Shown one piece after another: positions 7,880 to 15,815 of a DNA stretch of 64,000 nucleotides (positions are counted from its first letter, which is position 1; each line of letters starts with the position of its first letter). The notes under the pieces were generated by a model, which searched no databases, had not been told where the DNA came from, and worked only from the letters and a program-made list of their open reading frames with translations. Both the position numbers and the translations under genes were made by a program. The stretch spans positions 4,526,001 through 4,590,000 of the forward strand of contig NZ_CP102247.1 in NCBI RefSeq assembly GCF_024599655.1. The letters run 5' to 3'. Source of the DNA: Enterobacter asburiae. Its GTDB lineage: Bacteria; Pseudomonadota; Gammaproteobacteria; Enterobacterales; Enterobacteriaceae.

Positions 7880-9526
7880 CTACTGATTCTCTATCAACAG
7901 CGCTTCCAGCAGGTCCAGATCGTGCAGCAGCTTTTGCAGCGTTTCGTTGCTGATCTGGCGCGTGGCGCGCAGGTGATACAGCTCGGCACGCTCGGAGCGC
8001 AGCGCCGCCAGGCGGAACCGGCGCTCCAGGTTCTCCTCCTGCAGCGAACTTTCCACGTCGTTACGCCCGTCCGCGCGGCGGCGCAGGTTACCAATCACGC
8101 GGGAACTGACTTCCGTCAGCAGCTGATTGTCGATGTTCTCTTCCGCATCCGCGGCCAGACGCTCTTCCATTTTCTGGATGGCGACAATTGCCACTTCGGC
8201 AGTCGCCGCCCGGGCAATACGTTCTTCTTTATGCTGCTGGGTCGAATCACCGGCATCAATATGCTGGAGTAAAATCGGCAGCATAATCACGCCGACAAAC
8301 AGGGAGAATAGAATCACGCCCGCCGCCAGGAAGACCAGCTCGTAGCGCGCCGGGAAAACGTCTCCCGTAGGCAACAGCAGCGGAATGGAGAGCACACCGG
8401 CCAAAGTGATCGCCCCGCGTACGCCCGCAAAAGAGGCGATCAGCAGCTCACGCGTTGTCCACGAGCCGAACTCCATCGGCTTTTTCTTCAGGAAGCGCAC
8501 GCTGAATCTCTTCATCGTCCACAGCCAGCCGAAACGCACCAGCATCAGCGCCAGGTAGATCAGCACGACGTCGGTAAACAGCATCCAGACCTCAACGTTC
8601 GGGTCGGCTTCGGCCGCCACCAGCGAGGATTCCATAATGCCCGGCAGCTGCAGGCCCAGCAGCAGGAACACCATGCCGTTAAAGACAAATTCCAGCATGG
8701 CCCAGGTGCTGTTGGCACGCAGGCGCATGGCCAGCGGCGCGCGGCGCATTACGCCAGAGCGGGTGATGGTCATCCCTGCCGCCACCGCTGCCAGAATGCC
8801 CGACACGCCGATATGCTCGGCAATCAGATAAGAGGCAAAAGGCAGCAGGAACAGCAGTACGATCTGCGTAGCGGGTTCATCGCCGCCCCAGCGGCTGAGG
8901 AAGCGCAATGAGCGGCCGTACAGCCAGCTCACCACGAAGCCTGCGAGAATACCGCCAATCGCTACCTTGAAGAATTCCAGCGTTGCACCGCCGACGGTAA
9001 AGACCATCGTGCCCATCGCAACGGCCACGGCAAACTTCAGGGCGACCAGGCCGGAGGCGTCGTTCATCAGCGCCTCACCCTGTAAAATCCCCATGATTTT
9101 CTTCGGAATACGGCCTTCACCCACAATGCCGGACAGCGCCACGGCGTCGGTTGGCGACAGCACGGCGGCCAGCGCAAAAGCCGGTATTAATGGAATACCC
9201 GGCACCGCCCAGTAGATCAGGAAACCAATCCCGACGACGGTGACCACCACCAGCGCCAGCGCCAGGCCGAAGATCTCGCGCCCGTGCTCAAGGAATTCGC
9301 GCGTGGGCGTTTTCCAGCCATCGGCAAACAGCAGTGGCGGGATAAACAGTACGAGGAACAGTTCGGGGTCAAATTCCACGTGCAGGCCAAACGTCGGCCA
9401 CGCCAGCAGCGCGCCGATGGCAATTTGCATTAATGGCAGGGGGACCTGAAAGGGCAGTACGCGTGTAACTACCCCGGATAGCGAGACCACAAGGGTCATG
9501 ATGAGTATTGTGAAGAAGATTTCCAT
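7880..9526 (-). CDS. yjcE: YjcE, CPA1-family cation/proton antiporter
   Basis: Monovalent cation:proton antiporter-1 family protein, 548 residues, close to E. coli YjcE (549). The membrane domain of about 12 helices occupies residues 1-410. It has the FIPPLLFADGW segment, ALAAVLSPTDAVAL and EALMNDASGL with the acidic residues typical of the cation site, and GVRGAITLAGVLSIPL. A cytoplasmic, charged and helical tail of about 130 residues follows (ATAEVAIVAIQKMEERLAAD). Transported ion and physiological role are not established. Confidence 0.95.
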   Translation of the reverse strand: MEIFFTILIMTLVVSLSGVVTRVLPFQVPLPLMQIAIGALLAWPTFGLHVEFDPELFLVLFIPPLLFADGWKTPTREFLEHGREIFGLALALVVVTVVGIGFLIYWAVPGIPLIPAFALAAVLSPTDAVALSGIVGEGRIPKKIMGILQGEALMNDASGLVALKFAVAVAMGTMVFTVGGATLEFFKVAIGGILAGFVVSWLYGRSLRFLSRWGGDEPATQIVLLFLLPFASYLIAEHIGVSGILAAVAAGMTITRSGVMRRAPLAMRLRANSTWAMLEFVFNGMVFLLLGLQLPGIMESSLVAAEADPNVEVWMLFTDVVLIYLALMLVRFGWLWTMKRFSVRFLKKKPMEFGSWTTRELLIASFAGVRGAITLAGVLSIPLLLPTGDVFPARYELVFLAAGVILFSLFVGVIMLPILLQHIDAGDSTQQHKEERIARAATAEVAIVAIQKMEERLAADAEENIDNQLLTEVSSRVIGNLRRRADGRNDVESSLQEENLERRFRLAALRSERAELYHLRATRQISNETLQKLLHDLDLLEALLIENQ

Positions 9527-9634
9527 GCGTTCCCTGTTTGCTGTGTTGCTTAAAAGCCAAACCTAAGGCGTCGTGCCTTTTATTCTATCTTCTCCAGAGT
9601 AACGCAAAAGGCAACGGGATGAGTCCTGAAAATA

Positions 9635-9662
9635 AAAACGGGCGGCCTGAGCCACCCGTTTT
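9635..9662 (-). terminator. Intrinsic terminator of ghxP
   Basis: Read on the minus strand, AAAACGGG pairs with CCCGTTTT around a GC-rich centre, and TTTTTATTTTC follows. It begins 17 bp past the ghxP stop. Confidence 0.8.
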
Positions 9663-9678
9663 CGCATCAAAGGACAAC

Positions 9679-11028
9679 TTAGATTGCCCAGCCGCCCGCG
9701 TAGAATGCCACCAGCGCAACGGCGATAATCACGGTGCCGATGTTCAGCTTGCGCCATTCACCGGAAACCAGACGACCAATCACCAGCGACGCGAAACCGA
9801 TCATAATGCCGGTCACGATGTTACAGGTCAGCACGATGAAGACCGCGGTAATCAAGCCGGACATGGCGTCCACGAAATCTGCAAAATCGATTTTCGCCAC
9901 GTTGCTCAGCATCAGCAGGCCAACGTACATCAGCGCTGGTGCGGTCGCATACGCCGGAACCAGATAGGAGAGCGGAGAGAGGAACAGGATCAGCATGAAC
10001 AGCACGCCGACGGTGATCGCCGTCAGGCCGGTTTTACCGCCTGCCGCCGTACCCGCTGCGGATTCGATGTACACCGCCGCAGGCGCCGCGCCCACCAGGC
10101 CAGAGAAGACGCTGCTCAGGGAGTCAGTAGTCAGCGCTTTGCCGCCATCAATAATCTGACCGTCTTTATCCAGCAGGTTCGCCTGACCGGCCACCGCACG
10201 AATGGTACCGGTCGCGTCAAACACGGCGGTCATCACCAGCGCCAGCACGCTTGGCAGGATCACCGGGTTCAGCGCGCCAACGATATCCAGGCTGCCAATC
10301 AGGGAGTTGCCTTTATCATCGCTCAGCGACGGCATGGCGAAGATACCGGAGAAGTGTACGGTTGGATCGAAAATCAGGCCGACAATAGAAACGCCGATAA
10401 TAGTCAGCAGAATGCCGCCCGGGACTTTCAGTTTTTCCAGACCGATAATCACCGCCAGACCGATCAGCGACATAATCACCGGGAAGCTGGCGAAGTGGCC
10501 CAGCGCCACCGGCAGGCCGTCCAGCGGGTTCTTGATGACCAGACCAACGCCGTTAGCGGCAATCAGCAACAGGAACAGGCCGATGCCGATACCGGTACCA
10601 TGCGCCACGCCCTGCGGCAGGTTGCGCAAAATCCAGCTACGGATGCCGGTCGCGGAAATCACGGTAAACAGCACGCCCATCAGGAACACGGCACCCAGCG
10701 CAACCGGTACGCTGATGTGCTGACCCAGCACCAGGCTAAACGCGGTAAACGCGGTCAGAGAGATGGCGCAACCAATCGCCAGTGGCAGGTTCGCCCACAG
10801 GCCCATCACGATGGAGCCCACGCCGGCCACGAGGCAGGTCGCCACAAAGACGGCCGCTGGCGGGAAGCCTGCTTTGCCCAGCATGCCCGGCACAACGATG
10901 ACGGAATAAACCATCGCCAGAAACGTTGTCAAACCGGCAACAATCTCCTGGCGCACGGTGCTGCCGCGAGCCGAAATTTTAAACATGGCGTCAAGTGAAC
11001 CGCCAGTACGCGCAGATGGCGTAGACAT
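9679..11028 (-). CDS. ghxP: Guanine/hypoxanthine permease GhxP
   Basis: High-affinity guanine and hypoxanthine:proton symporter of the AzgA-like NCS2 group (formerly YjcD), 449 residues as in E. coli. It has about 13-14 membrane helices, with FLAMVYSVIVVPGMLGKAGF early, the purine-site region FDATGTIRAVAGQANLLDKDG, and IESAAGTAAGGKTGL. The start at 11028 (MSTPSARTGGSLDA) matches E. coli; an in-frame ATG nine bases upstream is the alternative. PurR-like boxes lie upstream, fitting the known membership of E. coli ghxP in the PurR regulon. Confidence 0.97.
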   Translation of the reverse strand: MSTPSARTGGSLDAMFKISARGSTVRQEIVAGLTTFLAMVYSVIVVPGMLGKAGFPPAAVFVATCLVAGVGSIVMGLWANLPLAIGCAISLTAFTAFSLVLGQHISVPVALGAVFLMGVLFTVISATGIRSWILRNLPQGVAHGTGIGIGLFLLLIAANGVGLVIKNPLDGLPVALGHFASFPVIMSLIGLAVIIGLEKLKVPGGILLTIIGVSIVGLIFDPTVHFSGIFAMPSLSDDKGNSLIGSLDIVGALNPVILPSVLALVMTAVFDATGTIRAVAGQANLLDKDGQIIDGGKALTTDSLSSVFSGLVGAAPAAVYIESAAGTAAGGKTGLTAITVGVLFMLILFLSPLSYLVPAYATAPALMYVGLLMLSNVAKIDFADFVDAMSGLITAVFIVLTCNIVTGIMIGFASLVIGRLVSGEWRKLNIGTVIIAVALVAFYAGGWAI

Positions 11029-11142
11029 AGAAAACATCCCCTGAGAGTTTTTTAGGAAGTCCGTAAGCGAGGTGGAGACGCCACTGCCAGCTGAACGTCA
11101 AATCCTTGTGTTGCGTTTGTGACGAAAGGGCGTCACAAAAAA

Positions 11143-11158
11143 AAGCAAACGTTTAGCT
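11143..11158. promoter_or_regulatory. Candidate PurR box, proximal
   Basis: AAGCAAACGTTTAGCT against the PurR consensus ACGCAAACGTTTGCGT: the central ten bases GCAAACGTTT match exactly, and mismatches are at the edges. It lies 115 bp upstream of the ghxP start. Confidence 0.6.
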
Positions 11159-11186
11159 CCGCGCTTACAAACGGGTGGTCAAATTA

Positions 11187-11202
11187 AGGCAAACGATTAT
11201 CT
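11187..11202. promoter_or_regulatory. Weak PurR-like half-site
   Basis: AGGCAAACGATTATCT has a near-perfect left half (7 of 8) and a poor right half (4 of 8). It is reported only because it lies between two better sites. Confidence 0.3.
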
Positions 11203-11285
11203 AGCGTAATCCCCGCCCTTTTCAACTGAACTTTCTCGTTTTTCGCTAAAATTCACTTATGACGCTGAAGAAATAAACAGAGGAT

Positions 11286-11301
11286 GCGCAAACGTTATCG
11301 T
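11286..11301. promoter_or_regulatory. Candidate PurR box, distal
   Basis: GCGCAAACGTTATCGT matches 13 of 16 positions of the PurR consensus. It sits 22 bp from the end of the glutathione S-transferase gene and about 258 bp upstream of ghxP, so it could bind PurR for ghxP only with a long leader or by looping. Confidence 0.5.
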
Positions 11302-11323
11302 CCATGCGCAATTTGTTTACATT

Positions 11324-11995
11324 TCAATCCTCGCCGGGGATAGATAACGGCCCCCCTTGCTCCAGGGTTCTTTGCCAGCCAGGGCTGCTCTCAACTTTTG
11401 TCTTCCATGCCTGAATATGCGGCAGATTAGCGATACCTCCGCGCGCCAGCAGGGCAAAGATCGGAAAGCTCATCTGAATATCGGCCATGCTGAGCCTATC
11501 CCCGGCAAACCAGCTGTTTTCGGCAAGATGTGACTCAATAAAGCGCGCATGGGTTTCCAGTTGGCGGTTGAGATAGGCTTTCTGCACCCCCTGCCCCAGC
11601 GCTTTGCCCAGGGTTCTGATACCAAACGGCACCGGCGGCTTGCCGAGACTGTTGAAGACCAGCTTCATTAACAGCAGCGGCATCAGGGATCCTTCGGCGT
11701 AATGCAGCCAGAAGCGGTATTGCACCTTATGCGCCGGATCTAAAGGCTTAAGGCGTGACTCGGGATCGTACGTTTCCTGCAGGTACTCCAGGATGGCGCC
11801 CGACTCCGCAAGAATCAGTCCGTTATCTTCGATGACCGGTGATTTACCCAACGGATGCACCTTTTTGAGAGCCTCCGGTGCCAACATGTTCTTTTCGCGC
11901 TGGTAGTGAACGATCTCATAAGGCAGCTCGAGTTCTTCCAGCGCCCAAATCACGCGGTGCGAGCGCGACTGGTTAAGGTGGTGTACCGTGAGCAT
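11324..11995 (-). CDS. Glutathione S-transferase family protein
   Basis: Cytosolic GST-fold protein, 223 residues. The thioredoxin-like N-terminal domain (1-80) includes HHLNQSRSHRVIWALEELELP and the glutathione gamma-glutamyl contact region HPLGKSPVIEDNGLILAESGAI. The helical C-terminal domain contains the structural motif AGDRLSMADIQMSFPI. The catalytic position near Asn8-Ser10 resembles fungal/bacterial GSTs rather than tyrosine GSTs. The electrophilic substrate is unknown. E. coli K-12 has no GST gene at this soxR-ghxP position; SoxRS next door suggests, but does not show, an oxidative-stress role. Confidence 0.85.
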   Translation of the reverse strand: MLTVHHLNQSRSHRVIWALEELELPYEIVHYQREKNMLAPEALKKVHPLGKSPVIEDNGLILAESGAILEYLQETYDPESRLKPLDPAHKVQYRFWLHYAEGSLMPLLLMKLVFNSLGKPPVPFGIRTLGKALGQGVQKAYLNRQLETHARFIESHLAENSWFAGDRLSMADIQMSFPIFALLARGGIANLPHIQAWKTKVESSPGWQRTLEQGGPLSIPGED

Positions 11996-12116
11996 GGTTT
12001 TCTCCTGTTATTCATACTTTTTAACTATAGAAAATTGAACAACACCGCGAAAAAAATTCGTCGAAAAAACGGTCAGCAAGGCTGGCGAAAAAACGGGTCT
12101 TGCATAGAATTAAAGT

Positions 12117-12260
12117 GTCAGCACAATCCGGAACCTCACCAACCAGCTCGACACGAGGGGTACTGACGTCGGGGGAAACCCTCCCGTGAACCAGCGGGAT
12201 AGAGTGAAAGACAAAGACCGGGAAAAACTAAAGCGCCCTTATGTGGCGCTTTAGTTCTTT
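12117..12260 (+). ncRNA. sraL: Small RNA SraL (RyjA)
   Basis: Called from position and architecture. In E. coli and Salmonella the roughly 140-nt SraL is encoded convergent to soxR, just beyond its 3' end. Here a TAGAAT -10 box (12105-12110) gives a start near 12117. The RNA ends at an intrinsic terminator, AACTAAAGCGCC (12226-12237) pairing with GGCGCTTTAGTT (12245-12256) followed by CTTT. Predicted length is about 140 nt. SraL is sigma-S dependent and in Salmonella acts on tig and rho mRNAs. No credible reading frame lies in it. Confidence 0.8.
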
Positions 12261-12277
12261 ATGTATGCGGAGTTTTT

Positions 12278-12352
12278 GCCGGGTGGCGGCTGCGCCTTAC
12301 CCGGCCTACATTTAACGGTCTGGTAGGCCGGGTAAGCGAAGCGCCACCCGGC
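12278..12352. repeat. REP/BIME element between sraL and soxR
   Basis: GCCGGGTGGCGGCTGCGCC and its inverse GGCCGGGTAAGCGAAGCGCC face each other around a short linker. It separates the sraL terminator from the soxR stop; in E. coli the two nearly touch. Confidence 0.9.
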
Positions 12353-12371
12353 GAATGGGCTACACGCACGC

Positions 12372-12830
12372 TCAATCCTCTTCCAGCAGCCGCGCCCCCG
12401 TCCCCTGCTCGCCCAGCCGGTCACCGGGGTTACGCAACGGACAATCGCTACGCGACAGGCAGCCGCAGCCGATACAGCCATCCAGCTCGTCGCGCAGGGC
12501 GACCAGCGTATGAATACGCCTGTCCAGCTCCTCACGCCACTGTGATGACAGCTCTTTCCACTCTTTCGGGCTAAGCGTGTGACCTTCCGGCAGCACGCCA
12601 AACGCCTCGCCGATCGTGGCCAGGGGAATTCCGATTCGTTGCGCAATTTTGATAATCGCCACGTAGCGGAGCACGTCGCGGGTATAGCGACGCTGGTTCC
12701 CCCCGTTACGGATACTCTTGATTAACCCTTTGCTTTCATAGAAGTGGAGCGCCGATACCGCAACGCCGCTTCGCTTTGCCACTTCACCGGGGGTTAAAAG
12801 CGCTTTAATTCGCGGCAATCTCTTTTCCAT
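12372..12830 (-). CDS. soxR: Redox-sensing regulator SoxR
   Basis: MerR-family activator of soxS, 152 residues. The winged HTH is at residues 12-80 (LTPGEVAKRSGVAVSALHFY, GGNQRRYTRDVLR), followed by a dimerisation helix. The cysteine cluster CIGCGCLSRSDC (C119, C122, C124, C130 by E. coli numbering) holds the [2Fe-2S] centre that is oxidised by redox-cycling compounds. It is divergent from soxS across a perfect palindromic operator and represses its own promoter there. The C-terminal tail is slightly different from that of E. coli, without effect on the cluster. Confidence 0.98.
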   Translation of the reverse strand: MEKRLPRIKALLTPGEVAKRSGVAVSALHFYESKGLIKSIRNGGNQRRYTRDVLRYVAIIKIAQRIGIPLATIGEAFGVLPEGHTLSPKEWKELSSQWREELDRRIHTLVALRDELDGCIGCGCLSRSDCPLRNPGDRLGEQGTGARLLEED

Positions 12831-12842
12831 AAAACCTCTTTA

Positions 12843-12860
12843 CCTCAAGTTAACTTGAGG
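12843..12860. promoter_or_regulatory. SoxR operator in the soxS promoter
   Basis: CCTCAAGTTAACTTGAGG is a perfect 18-bp palindrome, identical to the classical soxbox core, between divergent soxR and soxS. SoxR binds here in the overlong spacer of the soxS promoter and activates by distorting it. Confidence 0.95.
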
Positions 12861-12928
12861 AATTATACTCCCCCGCAGAGAAAACGACGAATTAACCGAG
12901 ATAGTTGTATCTACAGAGGGGCAACCTT

Positions 12929-13255
12929 ATGTCGCATCAGCAGATTATTCAGACACTTATTGAATGGATTGATGAACATATCGACCAACCGTTGAACATT
13001 GATGTGGTCGCTAAAAAGTCGGGCTATTCGAAATGGTATTTACAGAGAATGTTCCGCACGGTCATGCATCAGACGCTGGGTGAGTACATTCGCCAGCGCA
13101 GACTGCTGCTGGCGGCGCAGGCACTACGCTCAACGCAGCGGCCCATTTTTGATATTGCGATGGATCTTGGCTATGTATCGCAACAAACCTTTTCCCGCGT
13201 GTTTCGCCGCGAGTTTGACCGCACGCCGAGCGACTATCGCCACCAGTTGAATTAA
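12929..13255 (+). CDS. soxS: Superoxide-response regulator SoxS
   Basis: AraC/XylS-family activator consisting only of a DNA-binding domain, 108 residues. It has two HTH units (NIDVVAKKSGYSKWYLQRMF and IFDIAMDLGYVSQQTFSRVF), with the closing RTPSDYR motif. It turns on superoxide and drug-resistance genes such as sodA, zwf and acrAB through soxboxes. The ATG at 12929 (MSHQQIIQTLIEWID) matches E. coli; an in-frame ATG 24 bp upstream would add residues lacking in the family and is rejected. Synthesis depends on oxidised SoxR. Confidence 0.97.
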   Translation: MSHQQIIQTLIEWIDEHIDQPLNIDVVAKKSGYSKWYLQRMFRTVMHQTLGEYIRQRRLLLAAQALRSTQRPIFDIAMDLGYVSQQTFSRVFRREFDRTPSDYRHQLN

Positions 13256-13261
13256 TTACCC

Positions 13262-14827
13262 TCAGTGCAAAGGCTGCTGCTGCCAGGTCATAAATTCCTG
13301 GGGCGGCATCGCTTTCGCGAAGTGCCATCCCTGACAAAACTGGACGCCGCGCTTCAGCAGCCAGCTTACCTGCTCTGCCGTCTCTACCCCTTCCGCAATG
13401 GTTTTCAGCCGCAGGCTTTGCGCCATCTCGATAATATGCTCAGCGATCAGGTGGCTGGTGCTGTTGGTCGTTAAGGTATCGATAAATGATTTATCGATTT
13501 TCAGAATATCCACGTTCAGCGAGTAGAGGTTGTGCAGGTTCGAATAGCCGGTACCGAAGTCATCGATCGCGACTTCATAACCTGCCTGACGGAAAGCCTG
13601 AATCACCGGCGTGGTTTTTGGCACATCGATAAAACCGCGTTCCGTCACTTCTATTTTGATTTGCTGCGCACGGACGGCGTAGTGGCGAGCCTTGTCGGAG
13701 ATCATGGCGATCAGCCGCGAGGAGTGGAAATCCGTGGCCGACAGGTTAATCGAAATATAGAGATGCGGGTGCTCGGCCAGGAAATGGCCCAGATCGTTGA
13801 ACACCTCTTCAACGACATAGTCCGTAATCCGCTCGCTCATCCCCTCATTTTCCGCCAGCGGAATAAACTCCGCCGGGCTCATCACCTGCCCGTTAAAACC
13901 AGGCCAGCGTAACAACGCCTCCGCGCCCACGCACTGGTTGTTCTTGATATCAATAATCGGCTGATAGTGCACGCAAAGCTGTCGTTTGTTCAGCGCCCGG
14001 TGCAGTAAGCGCCCCGGCGAGTTGAGCTCACGATGGGTACGGGACCATACCAGCAAAATAATAATGCTGCAGATCATGCCCAGCGGCAGCGTCAACGTCG
14101 CCTGGTGATAAAGCGTTTCATAAAAGCGTTTATTCGATGTCGACACAATGGCCGCAATAGGTCTTTTAGGGGATGTTACGATCGTATAAAAGCGGTTATC
14201 TTTTTGAAATACCGATTCCTTATCCCGAATCATCGAATTTAATAAAGAAACATTGGCTTTCTGGCTGACGGAAAAGAAAGCATTGGTTACCGTGTCGTAC
14301 ACGCCCCACGAGAGAGAATGATCCGCAGACATGACTTCGCTGTATGAAAGCGGGTTGACGACCACCACATAATTTCCGCGCTGCATATATGTCATTTTAT
14401 AGCCAGTATAAAATGGGGTATCGCGATAATAATAGATAGCGACGTCAGGTTTACGCGTGTAATTAGCAACAGGAATGGCGTAGGGGTGATCCGGTGTAAA
14501 AACGGTCGAACAAAGAAAATTCTGACCTTCAGCGTAAATTAAATCGGCGACAAACAGGCGGCCACGAACAACGTTCAGCATATATTGACGATGTCCCGGC
14601 GTGCAAAGCTCACCCTGATATTTTTCAGCCTCGTCCCGGGCCAGCTCAACCTGTTGAATAACCAGTTCTGTTTTGTCTAAAGCCAGTTCAGCAAATGTCC
14701 TTAGCTGGGCGCTTGTTTCAGACACGGCTCGTAGCTGGGCAAACCATAGCGCAAGCATCACCGGCAGCATAACTACCATGATGATCCCTACTACCCTGAG
14801 CATTTTGCGCCGCGCGCTACGATTCAT
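13262..14827 (-). CDS. pdeC: c-di-GMP phosphodiesterase PdeC
   Basis: Membrane-bound EAL phosphodiesterase (formerly YjcC), 521 residues. A first membrane helix (about 11-30) leads into a periplasmic CSS-motif domain with cysteines at 75 (ELCTPGH) and 106 (FLCSTVF). A second helix at about 240-260 precedes the EAL domain. Catalytic signatures present are EALLRW, INLSATDF, EVTERGF, DDFGTGYSNL, LKIDKSF and AEGVET. In E. coli the cysteine pair is controlled by DsbA/DsbB, and the free-thiol form promotes proteolysis and activity. The motif here reads C-S-T rather than C-S-S. The start at 14827 fits E. coli; a longer frame extends 27 codons upstream. Confidence 0.94.
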   Translation of the reverse strand: MNRSARRKMLRVVGIIMVVMLPVMLALWFAQLRAVSETSAQLRTFAELALDKTELVIQQVELARDEAEKYQGELCTPGHRQYMLNVVRGRLFVADLIYAEGQNFLCSTVFTPDHPYAIPVANYTRKPDVAIYYYRDTPFYTGYKMTYMQRGNYVVVVNPLSYSEVMSADHSLSWGVYDTVTNAFFSVSQKANVSLLNSMIRDKESVFQKDNRFYTIVTSPKRPIAAIVSTSNKRFYETLYHQATLTLPLGMICSIIILLVWSRTHRELNSPGRLLHRALNKRQLCVHYQPIIDIKNNQCVGAEALLRWPGFNGQVMSPAEFIPLAENEGMSERITDYVVEEVFNDLGHFLAEHPHLYISINLSATDFHSSRLIAMISDKARHYAVRAQQIKIEVTERGFIDVPKTTPVIQAFRQAGYEVAIDDFGTGYSNLHNLYSLNVDILKIDKSFIDTLTTNSTSHLIAEHIIEMAQSLRLKTIAEGVETAEQVSWLLKRGVQFCQGWHFAKAMPPQEFMTWQQQPLH

Positions 14828-15393
14828 TTCCCGCCCTATATCCCTGCATGTTGTACGCCTGTAGTAATGAAGGCCGGATGCTTTGTTAAACAGGTGATTA
14901 CGTTGCATGAATCATGCGAAGTTAGCAACTGACTTTTCGTATTAAAAATCTTAAATTTCGTTATGACGATAATATTTTCCCGTAAGTTAAACTGTAAGTA
15001 TTCGTTCCGTTTCAATTAAGGAAAATAATTATCCAGCCCGCAGGGTCAGGCGGGAAGATAACACAACAGACGATCGTTGATTAAGCCAAACGTCTGACAG
15101 CATGAAAAAAGTACAACTTCCTCATGACGTTTTATGCTATTTGCTCTGGGTTATTGTGCTCGTTGATTTATAAATAATCAGACTTCGCACAATATTTTCA
15201 GCTTCGGCTGAGAATAACGCCCCGCTTATAAAAACCGAATTTGCGGTATTCCCACCTGCCCGGTGGGCGTTTCCGGCACGCTGTGGGTCCATCCCCTCAT
15301 GCGCCGAAGGCAGAACCAGCCTGTACAATCAGCTTTCCAGAGGAATAAAATCCTCTTTTTGCTCACACAGAGACTGGCGAATAAATCAACAAA
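14828..15393. other. Long intergenic region with a structured segment upstream of yjcB
   Basis: About 570 bp without a convincing protein gene. The first half is AT-rich. From about 15199 the plus strand becomes hairpin-rich: CAGC-TTCG-GCTG (15199-15210), CCCACC-TGCCC-GGTGGG (15251-15267), then the terminator-like stem at 15339. This pattern, ahead of yjcB and before a CRP site, suggests a small RNA or an attenuated leader. It matches no RNA family I can name. Confidence 0.4.
15339..15360 (+). terminator. Terminator-like hairpin upstream of yjcB
   Basis: AGAGGA (15339-15344) pairs with TCCTCT (15351-15356) around an A/T loop, and TTTT follows. The stem is only six pairs, so its strength is uncertain. 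Confidence 0.45.
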
Positions 15394-15409
15394 TGTGATA
15401 TAGTTCACA
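15394..15409. promoter_or_regulatory. CRP site upstream of yjcB
   Basis: TGTGATATAGTTCACA matches the CRP core TGTGA-N6-TCACA at every fixed position. It is centred 70 bp upstream of the yjcB start codon. Confidence 0.75.
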
Positions 15410-15471
15410 CATATTTTGTAACGAGAAACACCGTTTCATTCAGTTCGTCTGTTTTGTAGAGGATGGGGTTT

Positions 15472-15753
15472 ATGGCAACCATTACTACCAGCATGGTTCT
15501 CCTGCGCTGGCCTTTGTTGAGTGCGGTACTGATGTTTTTAGCCAGCACGCTGAACATTCAGTTTCGTAAATCTGACTATGCGGGTCTTGCTGTCATCAGC
15601 ACCCTGCTGGGGCTGGGTGCGGCCTGCTGGTTTGCAACGGGTCTGCTTGGCATCACCCTGCTGGATATCGCCGCCGTCTGGGAAAATATTAAAGTGGTGA
15701 TGGTTGAGGCGATGAGCCACACGCCGCCAGACTGGCCGATGGTGATTACCTGA
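15472..15753 (+). CDS. yjcB: YjcB, small inner-membrane protein
   Basis: Protein of 93 residues of unknown function, aligned along its length with E. coli YjcB. Two hydrophobic helices are visible (about residues 8-24 and 34-60, with LAVISTLLGLGAACWFATGL), and the end is hydrophilic (SHTPPDWPM). GAGGATG ahead of the ATG at 15472 supports this start over an upstream in-frame one. It converges on ssb across a bidirectional terminator, and a perfect CRP core lies upstream. Confidence 0.88.
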   Translation: MATITTSMVLLRWPLLSAVLMFLASTLNIQFRKSDYAGLAVISTLLGLGAACWFATGLLGITLLDIAAVWENIKVVMVEAMSHTPPDWPMVIT

Positions 15754-15770
15754 TCCCTTACGGAATAAAA

Positions 15771-15797
15771 AAACCCAGACCATAGTCTGGGTTTTTT
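15771..15797. terminator. Bidirectional terminator between yjcB and ssb
   Basis: AAACCCAGAC (15771-15780) pairs with GTCTGGGTTT (15785-15794) around CATA, with A-runs on one side and T-runs on the other. It can end both convergent transcripts. Confidence 0.9.
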
Positions 15798-15815
15798 ATT
15801 TTAAGCACTCGGAAA

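Noticed and set aside
9538..10998. Plus-strand open frame of 486 codons opposite ghxP
   Set aside because: It mirrors the codon pattern of ghxP, is rich in His, Gln, Arg and Asn without a recognisable domain, and has no credible ribosome-binding site. It is an antisense shadow.
12251..12646. Minus-strand frame of 131 codons overlapping soxR and the REP element
   Set aside because: It reads soxR out of frame and then a repeat; SoxR itself is complete.
15137..15408. Two short minus-strand frames upstream of yjcB
   Set aside because: They run through a hairpin-rich stretch, lack start signals, and overlap each other in different frames; noncoding structure explains the region better.
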